Part shown: positions 1-12,100 of the stretch, piece by piece | Position numbering within the stretch: the first letter of the stretch is position 1 | Layout: each line of letters starts with the position of its first letter | Assembly (NCBI GenBank): GCA_029783825.1 | Contig: JAREIK010002419.1 | Span: 266,690 to 330,689 of the forward strand | DNA: 64,000 bases | Origin: Sapria himalayana | Taxonomy: Eukaryota; Streptophyta; Magnoliopsida; Malpighiales; Rafflesiaceae | Reading direction: 5' to 3' | Translations under genes and position numbers: made by a program | The notes under the pieces: generated by a model | What the model saw: the letters and a program-made list of their open reading frames with translations, nothing else | Told to the model about the DNA's origin: nothing | The model's database searches: none

Positions 1-2520
1 CTATAAATCTATCTATATATTGATATATTTATCAATCTATCAAACTATATAATCAATCTATAAATTGGTCCTATATTTGTTGTCTATCTATCTATATAAA
101 ATCTTTCTATCTATCTATTAACTATTTATCTACTTATCTATCTATTATCAATCTGTCTGTATAATAATTAATCTCTTAATTTGTCTATTTTCTATATTTC
201 TATCTATCTGTTTGTCGACTTGTGTATTTTATTTCTATCAATTTGACTATATATTTGTCTATCTATCTTTCTATCTATTTATCTGTTGTCTGTCTATCAA
301 TCATTCTATTTATATTCCGATCTATCTATCTATCTTTTTATTTGTGTATCTATTTCTCTAGGTATCTTTCTATTATCTATCTATCTATATATCAATCCAT
401 CTAAGCATCTATCTATCTATCTATCTATATGTATATTTATATGTCTATTTTTATGTCTATCTATCTTTCCATCTATATTTCTTTAATCTATCTATCTATT
501 TATCTATCTTTCTATATGTCTATCTATGTCTATTTATTGTCTATCTTTCAATCTATATATCTATGTATCTATCTATCTATTTCTATCTATTTATATCTAT
601 CTATCGATCTATTTGTCTATCTATCTGTCAATCTATCTCTCAATATATATGTATATCTATCTGTCTATCTACATGCCTCTCTATCTGTCTTATTATTTTT
701 CTTACTATATATCTATATATCTTTTTATCTATGTGATTGTTATATATCTATCTATCTATATATCTATCTATTAATCAATCATTCATTTCTTTCTTTCTTT
801 CTAAGTATGTGTCTATCTATCTATCTATCTATATATCTATCTTTTTATCAATTTGTCTATATGTATGTCTATTTGTTATTTCTATCTGTCTAAACTACCT
901 GTCTTTCTAACCATCTTTCTATCTATCTATATATATGTCTGTCTTTCTTTCTTTTATCTATCTGTCTATCTATCTATCTGTTTATCTATTTATCTAATAT
1001 CATCTCTATCTGTATATCTATCTATCTAACAATCTTTCTTCTTTCTTTCAATATGTCTATTGTATATCTATCGATTTGTTTATCTATCTATCTATCTATA
1101 TATCTATCTATCTTTGTATCTATCTGCTTATATATTTTTCTATATATTTGCATGTTTATCTATATATCTATGTATCCATATATATCTTTCTATTTATCTA
1201 TCTATCTATATGTCTTTTTCTTTGTCTATCTATCTATCTATCTGTCTGTCTGCATGTCTATCTATCTATTTGTGTATCTATATATCTATCTATCTACCTA
1301 TCTTTGTATTTATATGTTTATCTATCTGCCTATCTAATTTTCTATCTATCAATCAATCACTTTATCTATCTGTCTATCTATCTATCTATATGTCTAATAA
1401 TCTATCTATCTATCTATTTATCTATCTATCTGTGTATCTATCTATATGTCTGTCTCTCTATCAATATGTCTATCTATTTATTTGTCTGTCTATCAATCTA
1501 TCTATATATCTGTCTATCTATCTATCTATCTATCTGTCTATCTATAAATCTATCTATTTACATATATCTATCTATATGTCTATCTACCGGTCTATGAATC
1601 TGTCTATTTATCTATCTATCTTTAAATCTATCTCTCAATCAATCTATCAATCTGTTTAGTAATTTGCTTATCTATCTATCTATTAATCTGTCTATCATTC
1701 TATCTATCAATATATCTTTGAATCAGTGTATCAATCTATCTATAAACATGTTTATAAATCTGTCTATCAACCTATCTAACATTCTATCTATCAATCTGTC
1801 TATGAATTTGTCTATCAATCAATCTATTAATCTCTCTTTCATTTTATTTATCTTTATATCTATTTATCTATTTATCTATCTAACTATCTCTATGACTACT
1901 TGTCTGTCAGTCTATCAAACTATTTATCTTTCTATCTATTTGTCTATCTATATGTCTATAGATTTATCTATCCATCTGTCTATTTATATGTCTATGTGTC
2001 TACATGTTTGTCTATATATCTATCTATCTATCTATATGTCTATCTATCTATCTATATCTATGTCTATCTAAATGTTTATCTATCTGTCTATCTATCAGTT
2101 TGTCTATCTGTCAATCTATCTATCTATTTATCCAACTATATGACTATTTATTTGTCTATTTATATCTCTATCTGTCTATCTATATATCTATCTAGCTATT
2201 TATCTTTTTGTCTATCTATCTATCTATTTGTCTATTTATTTATCTATTTATATACATATTTATCTATCTATATGTTTATCTATATGTTTGTTTATCTGTC
2301 TAACTTTCTATCTATTTATATATTTGTCTCTCTATCAGTATATATGTCTATTTATTTGTTTGTCTTTCTGTCTGTCTATCTCTCAATCTATCTCTTTATC
2401 TATTTGTCTATCTATCTATATGTTTATCTATTTATCTAACTATCTATCTGTTTATCTCTCTATTTGTTTAACTATTTTTCTGTGTATATCTATCTTTTAT
2501 CTATTTATTTATCTATCTAT

Positions 2521-2569
<49 letters not shown>

Positions 2570-2711
2570 AATTGCTTGTCTATATGTCTCTTTATCTATA
2601 TATCTATCTATCTATTTATCTATCTATTTGCCTATGTATATGTCTATCTCTCTAACTATTTATCTATATATCTATCTCTCTATCTCTTTATCTACCTATC
2701 AATTTGTCTGT
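1..2711 (+). repeat. Degenerate (TCTA)n array A1
   Basis: Almost pure degenerate TCTA tetranucleotide DNA. Variants include TCTG, TTTA, TCAA and TTTG, and a pure (TA)n tract lies at about 2523-2567. It starts before the window and ends exactly where a CACTA terminus begins at 2712. All three forward frames stay open and read as Ser-Ile-Tyr-Leu repeats because a 4-base unit has a 12-base codon cycle without stops. These are not genes. The high unit divergence suggests an old array. Confidence 0.95.
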
Positions 2712-4045
2712 CACTACAAGAAAAATCCCAGGCAACTAAGAAAAAATCCCTAGATAAATGGGTAGTTTCCATCACTAAAATGGAATAACGATGGATTATA
2801 GATGGAACTTTTCTAAAGCTAAAGTGTTCGTCACTAAAATTAATGACGAAAAAATTCCATAGCTTAAAATTTTTAGTGACAGAAAATTCTCTAGCTAAAT
2901 TAATTTTTTCCATTGCTAATTTTGATCCTAATGTAGAGCTTCACAATATTCCGTAACTAAATTAGTGAGTGAAATGTCTCGTGCTAAATTAACGAGCAAA
3001 AAATGGCTAACTATTTTCATTCCAAATTCTGTTTACAATTTTATTTTTTTTACCAAAAAATTAATTACATATTTTTAAATGTTTATATTAAATTTAATAA
3101 AAATATAAACTATAACCCATTATTTATAATTAACAAAATATAAAATCAGTTAATATATTATTCTGATACAATATGTTTTAGTGTTAAAATATAATCATAA
3201 CAAAATTTGATTATATCTACTTCTTCATCAATGTGTCTAATAATAGTGCATAATGTATAATCTTTCCATGAATACTGCAAGAAAAATCTCATATAGCTAG
3301 GGACAATTGTCTAGCTAAATGGGCATTTTCATCGCAAATAGTATATAGCGATGGATTAATGATGGAACCATTCCCAATCTAAAGTACTCATCGCTAAAAT
3401 TTAGCTAGGGAGAGTGTCCCTAGCAAAAAATTTAGCAATGGAAATATCCATAGCTAAAAATAATAATTTCCCTAACTAAATTTGCAAGCTAAATGAGAGT
3501 TTCTGTCACTAAATGGATATAATGACGGAGCTTTCCCTAACTAAAGTGCTCTTCACTAAATATTAGCTATGAAAATAGTCTCTAGCAAAATAAATTTATC
3601 GACTAAAAAAATCACTTGCTAAAATAAAGATATCCCTAGCTAAATTAGCTAGAAAAAATTCCCTATCTAATTTAGCAAAGGATTTTTCCCTTGCAATTTA
3701 AGCAAGAAAATTTCCCCTAGCTAATTTTGTAAGAGTATTTTCACTAGCAAAATTATCTAGGGAAATTTTGCTAAATTAGCTAGGGATGTTTCCATAGCTA
3801 TTTTAATTTCATAACTATATTTAGAATTTAATTTTTTTAAACAATGTTTAATTAAATAATTTAATATTTTTATATTAAATTCAATAAAAACAGAAACAAT
3901 AAATGATAATTTATAATTAAAAAAATTATTTAATAGCTTATTCTAATACAATATTTTACATAATTAAAACAAAAAAATAACAAAATTTTATTATATCTTA
4001 TTCATCAATGTATCTACCAACAGTACATAAAGTACAATCTATCAA
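2712..4045 (-). repeat. Tandemly duplicated CACTA 3' terminal region
   Basis: Two successive copies of the same 3' terminal region. Copy 1 starts at 2712 (CACTACAAGAAAAATC) and copy 2 at 3273 (TACTGCAAGAAAAATC). Each holds subterminal TAGCTA-type repeats, an AT-rich block, and a matching inner segment containing a motif close to TCATCAATGTRTCTA (about 3222 and 4005). The same inner segment occurs in CACTA-Z near 43325. Copy 2 has lost the canonical terminal CACTA, so only the outer terminus looks functional. Confidence 0.75.
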
Positions 4046-4257
4046 TGCATTAACATTGCTTTCTCTCCCTCTACACCTATGATCACCAACTTTATGCTGC
4101 GAAAAAGTTGTCCGAGTAACGGTGCTTCATGTATAGTGAAAAATCTCTTCACTTATACAAGCTTCGTATGGAGAACAATGCGGTACCATATATGTAAGAA
4201 ATATAAACTACTCAATCAAATCAAAATAAATAAATAAAACTATGTTTTGATAAATAT

Positions 4258-4445
4258 ATAATACTATAGTATATATGTACATATATACTAGCATTTCACA
4301 CGTACATATATTATTGTAGCATATGTATATATAAAATGTAGTATTATGTGTACATATATACTAAGTACATATATACTCAGTATATGTACATAAAATACTG
4401 CAGTATTATACATACATATATATAGAGTATACACGTACGTATATA
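4258..4445. repeat. Self-complementary TATACTNAGTATA-type repeat, block 1 in CACTA-X
   Basis: A run of short palindromic units such as ATATACTCAGTATATGTACA, rich in TATA, TAC and GTA steps. It can fold into many alternative hairpins. A larger block of the same unit lies at 5036-5400 in the same element. Confidence 0.7.
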
Positions 4446-5035
4446 CCACATTTCTTGATGTTGCTGCTGCCGCTGCCATCTCTACTGCCACTGCCGCCGC
4501 TGTCCCACTGTCATTGTTGCAACCATTGCCACCGCTGCTGCTGCTGATAATAAAAGTAGGATGAGCGATGATGCTCGACTGATGAACTTGAGATTGAGAG
4601 AGTTTTTGATAAGGCGGCGAGCAGCTTCTCCAAAAATAGGTCCTAATGTTCTTCCTAGACCAGAATTACATGACGCTACATGAGCATCATATCATCATCA
4701 TTCTAAGACCTAGTATAATTAGAACCAATCATAAAAGAACATAGAGCAAAAAATCTTATTTACTCATACGTTCGCTTGGTACCATGTGATAATTGCCTAT
4801 CAATACAATTAGTAAGATTTTTAAGACCAACCTTTATATGCATGGCTGGCTTGGACCAGAAATATCTTCATCTCACAACTTTAGGAAAAGTTTAATATCC
4901 AAGGCTTTTATTACTTACATCTGTGAGCAATGGACGATGATGACCAGACCAGCCTGAGCAATTATATATTCAATAGTGTGGCTGTGTGTAAATGGGTGTT
5001 TACATATGACAATATATACATGTCTACAAATAAAT
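4446..5035. other. Less AT-rich segment of CACTA-X, origin unknown
   Basis: Begins with a CTG/CCG-rich trinucleotide tract (about 4452-4556) that would read as an alanine-rich stretch on the minus strand. The following 400 bases are of moderate GC content without a recognisable coding frame. The segment has no clear counterpart in CACTA-W, so it may be captured host DNA specific to this copy. No gene can be named. Confidence 0.4.
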
Positions 5036-5400
5036 ATATGCACCCACTTATATATTTATTCGGTATATACGTACGTATATACTAAAATATAAAAGTACGC
5101 ATATACTTAGTATATACGTACATATACTACATTATATAATGTACATATATACCGAGTATATACATACGCATATACTGTAGTATATATATATGTATATACT
5201 AAGTATATACATACAAATATATTCATTATATACGAAAATATATACTGAGTATATACGTACAAATATACTCAGTATATATAAACATATATACTCGGGATAT
5301 ATGCATTTATATACTCAGTATATACGTAGATATATACTGAGTATATACATACATTTATACCAAGTATATATGTACGTACATACTACAGTATTATAAGTAT
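5036..5400. repeat. Self-complementary TATACTGAGTATATAC repeat, block 2 in CACTA-X
   Basis: About fifteen imperfect units of roughly 20-25 bases, centred on TATACTNAGTATATACGTA, each nearly its own reverse complement. Equivalent blocks lie next to the SmF exon in CACTA-W (36395-36655) and elsewhere in CACTA-Z (48447-48612). A cruciform-forming domain of the element family is the simplest reading. Confidence 0.8.
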
Positions 5401-5520
5401 GTATATATAATCACATAGCCTTAGATGACACACACACTTGCATTTTAATGCAAATACACATACCATAAAAGACAACATAAGAAAATAGTATACGACTTAA
5501 AAAATACGCATATAGATCTC

Positions 5521-5589
5521 TCAGGCATGGTCAGCATTTCTAGTTCTTTTTCCTTTGGTACTCCACACAGATAGAGAACATTATTACAC
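5521..5589 (-). pseudogene. Captured last exon of small nuclear ribonucleoprotein SmF (CACTA-X copy)
   Basis: The minus strand reads CNNVLYLCGVPKEKELE, closely matching the conserved C-terminal Sm2 region of plant SmF (family pattern RCNNVLYLRGVP followed by an acidic tail). An intron acceptor (tgcag) directly precedes it at 5590-5595, where the host gene has its last intron. SmF is one of seven Sm proteins forming the ring on spliceosomal snRNAs. Here one base is lost after the LE codons compared with the CACTA-Z copy, which shifts the frame past the normal stop at 5521-5523. No other SmF exon is present. It is a captured fragment, not a functional gene. Confidence 0.85.
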
Positions 5590-6304
5590 CTGCACATAGA
5601 GCATAACATACTACATTTACAAACCAATAACAGATAACAAGCAATCATAGATCTAAAATGCGACGATGCTTATTTGCACAAAATAAGAGTGTCAACAACA
5701 AACCTGCATTTGCGTGGAATTAATTTTTTTGGTTCATCTCACAACTTCAGAAGCTAAGGTGTTGTTTCAAGCACCATGTAGGACCAACCAAAGCTTTTAC
5801 ATACCTATAATATACTAAAAATCTACACAAAAAATTCGGGGACACAAACATATTCACAAATATATAAAAATAGTTATTATAGACATGAACAAACACAAAT
5901 TAAAGTTGATAATCATATAGCTCCAACAAAAATGTAAAAGATATCCATAAATGATGTTTAGAAATAAATAGAGTGCAAAAATATATTTTTTTTTGGAATA
6001 ATGAAATAATAGAAGCTAGGCCCCCTTTTGATCAAGCTGAAATTAGTAAATATGGGACCAATGCATTGGAAAGATAGTGGCACTGTCTGATTGCTTTGAA
6101 TTAGAATGTTTTCGTGCGTCTCACATAATATGTCCTACAAAGAATCATTATTAAGTTAATCGGAAAATAAAAGAAGAAAACCAGAATAAAAAAAATTGAA
6201 ACCTACAAAAAAATCTAAATATGTTTTGCTACACATAAACAAAAATCAATAACAGTTCATAAATAATTCTCATACGAAATCATTCTCATAATTTGTAGAA
6301 AAAG

Positions 6305-6724
6305 TTAGCCTCTCCTACGAGGTTTCATAGCCAGATCTCGGAATGCTATTTGTTGCACCAATGCAACTAACTGTGTCTTCATATAGGACATCTGCTGTTG
6401 CATTACATTCTTAATTTCTTTCATCTCATCATTCATTTCTTTAATTTCTTGTATTTCTTCCATCAAATTAGTATACTGCTCATCCTTATGTTCTTTAATT
6501 TCATATATATCTTCCATCTAATGAGATATCTGCTCATCCTTCTTTTTCATTTTGTTCTCCATAACTACAATATATTCATTTGTTTCCATTACTTGTTGTT
6601 CAACCGCCTCATCCACCATTGCTGAGACAAATGAAATAGAAGCTTGAATGCTACAACAAAATGTCACTCCATTCGAGTCGATGCCGTACACTCGCTGCTT
6701 CTTATGACCTCTTATGGTCTCCAA
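6305..6724 (-). pseudogene. C-terminal remnant of CACTA second ORF (coiled-coil tail), CACTA-X
   Basis: The minus strand reads a GHKKQRVYGIDSNGVTFCC segment followed by a long charged coiled coil rich in Glu, Lys and Met, ending in KPRRRG. One in-frame stop (6518-6520) splits it. The same protein end occurs in CACTA-W (35057-35497) and CACTA-Z (50200-50660). In plant CACTA elements this ORF carries a Transposase_24-type region followed by a coiled-coil C terminus thought to help DNA binding or oligomerisation. Everything upstream is replaced by array A2 directly after 6724. Confidence 0.75.
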
Positions 6725-6726
6725 AT

Positions 6727-9132
6727 AACTATCTAACTATCTATCTATCTATTTTTCAATCTATCTATCTTTATGTTAATATATCTATCTATGTGTTTGT
6801 CTATTTACCTGTCTATTTGTCTATCTATCTATCTATCTTTATGCCTACCTATCTGCCTATCTATCTTTCAAACATTCTATATATTGATTTTTCGATTTAT
6901 TTATCTTTCAATCTATATATTTGTGTGTCTATCAATATATCTATCAATCTATTTATCAATTTGAATATCAATCTTTTTATCTATTTGTCTATCTATCTTT
7001 CTATCTATTTTCTATCTGTTTGTATGTCTATCTATCGATCTATTTGTAGGTATATCTATAAATATTTCTACATGTTTATATATCTATCTATATATATATC
7101 TCTCTCTCTATCTATTTTTCTACTTGTCTATTCATTTTTCTATTTATTTATATGTTTTAATGTTTATCTTTCTATCTATCAATCTATCTTCCAATCTATT
7201 TTTTTATCTATTTGTCTATTTATCTCTCCATCACTCTATCCATATGTTTGTCTATCTATCTTTCTATCTATCTATTTATCTGTATGTATATATATATTTA
7301 TCTATTTATCTATCTTTCTATCTATTTATATATATATATATATACATATTTATTTATATATATATCTATCTGTCTGTATATCTATTTTAGTATATATCAT
7401 TTTATATATCTATTATCATTCTGTCTAACTATTTTACTTTGTATCAATCTGTATTTCTATTATCATTCTATCCATTTATTTATATAACTATCTCTCTATA
7501 TATTTGTCTATCTATTTGACTATTAATCTTCCAATATATCTATTATCTTTTGGTCTATCTATCTATATATCTATCTTTCTTTCTATGTTTTTATTTTTCT
7601 ATCATATATGTTTCTATTTGTCTATCTATCTATTTGTCTAATAATCTTTCTATCTATCTATATATCTGTCTATATATCTATCTTTCTATCTATAATTCTA
7701 TCAATCTATATATCTATAAATCTATCTATCAATATGTCAATCAATATATCTATCAATTTTTTATTCAATCTATATATGAATCTTTCTATTGATCTATCTA
7801 TCATTCTTTTTATTAATCTAATTATCAATTTGTTTATCTATCTGTCTATATATCTATGCATCTATTTGTCTATCTATTTGTCTATCTATTTGTCTATCGA
7901 TCCGTATATCAATCAATCATTCTATCTATCCATGAATCTATTAGTCTATCTATTAGTCAACCTGTATCTTTATAATCTATCTATCTATTGGTCTATCTAT
8001 ATGTCTTTATATCAGTCTATCTATCTGTCTGTCTATCTATCTACCTATATGACTATCTATCTATCTATATGTCTGTCTATCTATCTGTCAATTTATCTAT
8101 CTATTTATTTATCTATTTACTTATGTATCTATCTTTCTATATATCTAGCTATCTATCTAGCTATGTGACTATTTATATTTCAATCTATCTATTTATCTAT
8201 CTGTCTATCTATCTTTCAATATGTCGATCAATCTATTAATCTATCTATATGTGTATCTATCTATCTATCTATCTATCTATTTGTGTATCAATCAATCAAT
8301 CCATCTGTCTATATGTAAGTCTATTTATTTGTTTATCTATCTATCTATCTATCTATCCCTCTATCTATCTATCTATTTTTTTGTCTATCTATTTGTCTGT
8401 CTATGTGTTTTTCATCTATCTATCTATCTTATATATCTATCTATCAGTCTTTCTATCTATTTATCTATCTGTATATCTTTCAATCTATATATCTATGTAT
8501 CTATCTATCTATTTATCAACCCATCTAACTAAAAATCTTTCTATCTATCTATCTATCTATCTATCTATATGTCTGTCTGTCAATATACCAATATATCTAT
8601 CTATCTATTTATTTGTCTATTTATATATCTATCTTTCTTTCTATCAATCAATCTATCTGTCAATCTATCTTTTTATCAATCAATCAATCTATATGTATAT
8701 CTATTTGTCTATATATATATATATATATATCTATCTATCTATCTATTTATCTGTTATCTATCTATTTATCTATTTATTTATCTATTTATTTATCTATCTA
8801 TCAATCTAACAATTTATATAACTATATATCTATCTGTCTATCTATCTGTCTATCTATTTATCTATCTATTTGTCTGTCATCTATCTAACTATCTATTTAT
8901 TTATCTATCTATCATTCTAACAATCTATCTACCTATCTGTCTATCTATCTACCTATCTATCTTTCTATCTATTTGTTTATCTTTTATCTATGTATCTATT
9001 TGTCAGTCTATTTTTATATCATTATGTCTATCTATCTATATGTCTATTTGTTTTTCTATCTATCGTTCCATCTATATTTCTATGTATCTTTTTATCTATC
9101 TATCTATCTATCTATATATATGTCTATATATC

Positions 9133-9169
<37 letters not shown>

Positions 9170-12100
9170 ATCTATCTATTTATATATCAATCTATCTATC
9201 TATTTATCTATGTGTGTCAATCTAACTTTTATCTATCTGTCTATCTTTTTGCCTATCTATCTACCTATTTATTTGTCTATGTATATGTCTATATATCAAT
9301 ATACCATCTATATGTTTATCTTTTAATCTTTCTATATATATATATCTGTATCTCTTTATGTATATCTATCTGTATATCTATTTGTTTATTTATCTTCTAA
9401 CTATTTGTCTATCTATCCTTCAATTTATCTTTCAATTTATCTATCTGTTTACTTTTTTGTATATCAAACTATTTATTTATCAATCTGTCTTTCTATCTAT
9501 CTATCCATCTATCTCTCCATCGGCCTCTCTATTTAAAAATCTATCTATCTATTTATGTATCTATATATCTATCTATTTATCAACATGTCTATCAATCAAT
9601 CTATCTATTAAACATTCTATCTCTCTATCTGTCTAAATATGTGGCTATATATTTATTTATCTATCTTTCTATCTATCTCTCTATCAATCTATTTATTTAT
9701 CTATCTATCAATTTGTCTATGTATCTATCTAAAAATCAATCATTCTATTTGTCTATCTATCTATCTAACTAATTGTGTATATATATCTATTTGTCTATCA
9801 ATCTATATATCTATCATTATATCTATCTATATATCTAACTAAATATCTATCTATCTATAAGTTTGTCAATCATTCAGTTAGTCTGTCTATTTGTCTATCT
9901 ATAAAACTGCTTGCGTGACTATTTTCCTTTCTGTCTGACTCACTAACTGACTATATGTCTTTTTAACTGTCTATCTATTTTTCTATTTGTTAGTCTATTT
10001 ATTTGTATATTTGTCTATCTGTCTGTCTATCTATATATCTATCTGTCTATCTATTTGTCTTGCTATCTATCAGTCTATCTATCTGTCTTGATATCTGTCA
10101 ATCTATCTATCTATTTAACAATCAATTTATCTATCTATCTATCTATCTATCTATATGTCTATCTATCTTTATATCTATTTTTCTATCTATATGTCTATCA
10201 ATTTGTCTATATATATATATATATCATTTTTTTTAAATATCTATCTTTCTTTCTAACTATCAATCTTCCTATCTATCTGTCTATATATATGTCTACCTAT
10301 ATATCTATCAATCAATCTATCTATCTATCTATCTATCTAACAATCTATCTGTCTGTCTATCTATCTATCTATAAATCTATTTATCTAGATATTTGTCTAT
10401 CTGTGAATCTATTTATCTATCTATAGGCATATATATATATATATGTCTATCTCTCTATCAATATATCTATCTATTGATCAATCTGTCTATATATCTATCT
10501 ATCTATTTGTATATCTATCTATATATCTATCTGTATATCTATTTGTCTATCAATTTTCCAATCTATCTATCTATTTATTTGGGTATCTATCTTTCTAAAG
10601 ATATATAAATCAACTTGTCTATCAATGTGTCTATCAATATGTATATCGATCTGTCTTTACTCTATCTATCTATCTAACTATATGTCTATCTATCTATCTC
10701 TCTATATATTTATCTGTCTATCTATCTATTTATGTATCTATCATTGTCTATCTATTTATCTATTTATCAATCTATCTGTCTATCAATCTATCTATCTATC
10801 TATCATTCTATTTATATTTATGTGTCTATCAATTTATCTCTTTATCTATTTATATATATTTGTATCTATCTATCTATTAATCTGACTATCAATCTATTTA
10901 TGGATTTGTCATCAATCAATCATTCTATCTATATATCCTTCGATCTATTTATCTATCTATCTTCTTATTTGTCTATCTATTAGTTTATCTATCTATCTGT
11001 CTGTCTATTTATTTATCTATCTATCTATCTATCTTTCTATCTATAGATCTCTCTATCAACGTGTATATCAATCTATCTATATATCTACCTTGCTATCTAT
11101 GTATCTTTCTATCCATGTATCTATCTATCTATCTATCTATCTGTTAATCTATCTTTATTTCTATATGTCTATCAATCTATCTTTCAATCTTTCTATGAAT
11201 CTATTTATCAATCAATCATTATAACTATATGTCTATCTTGTATTTGTCTATCAATCTGTCTATCAATCTATCCATCTATCTATTTATCAATTTATCTGTA
11301 TATCTTTCTATCTTTCTATCTTCCTATCCATTTAAATATCTATTTGTCTATATGTCTATTTATCTATTTATTTATATATTTGTATATCTAACTATCAATA
11401 TATCTGCCAATCCATTGTCTATTTTTCTGTCTATTTATCTATCTATCTTTCTATCCATCTATTATTCTATCTATTTGTCTATCTATCTATTTATCTATCT
11501 ATATATCATTGTATCAATCTATTTATCAATCTTTCAATCTATCATTCTATCAATCTATTTATCAATCAATATATCAATCTATCATTCATTTTATATATCA
11601 ATTTATCTAGATATATGTCTATCTATTTATCTATCTATCTTTTTATTTATTTTCCAATCTATCTGTCTATAAATTTGGCTATATAACTATCTATTTATAT
11701 GTCTATAGATTTGCCTTTCTATTAAGTATTTATAAGTCTATCTTTCTGTCTAACTATCTGTGTATCAATATATCTATCAATATGTCTATTTATTTGTTTA
11801 TCTATCTATTTATCTATCTTCTTTACTATCTATCTATCTATCTATTTGTCTATCAATATGTCTATCTATTTGTCTATCTATCTAACTATCATTCTATCTA
11901 TGTTTCTATATATCTATCTATCATCATATCTATTTATCTTTCAATCTATCAGTCTATCAATATATCTGTCTATATATATATATATATATATCTATATGTA
12001 TATCTATTTATCTATAAATCTGTCAATCTATCTGTTTACCTATCTTTCTTTCTGTTTATATGTGTGTCTATCTGTCTATCCATCTATCAATATATTTATG

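Larger units (their letters stand above)
2712..6726 (-). mobile_element. CACTA-X: 5'-truncated En/Spm element, reverse orientation
   Basis: The left edge is a canonical plant CACTA terminus (CACTACAAGAAAAATCCC). It is followed by subterminal motifs of the TAGCTAGGGA and TAGCGACGGA type through about 3800. Reading leftwards on the minus strand, the element has the tail of the second CACTA ORF (6305-6724), a 3' region shared with CACTA-W and CACTA-Z, a captured SmF exon (5521-5589), self-complementary repeats, and the 3' terminus. The 5' part, including all of TNP2, is missing: at 6726 the coding remnant runs straight into array A2. It is a non-autonomous relic. Target-site duplications cannot be judged because the 5' terminus is gone. 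Confidence 0.85.
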
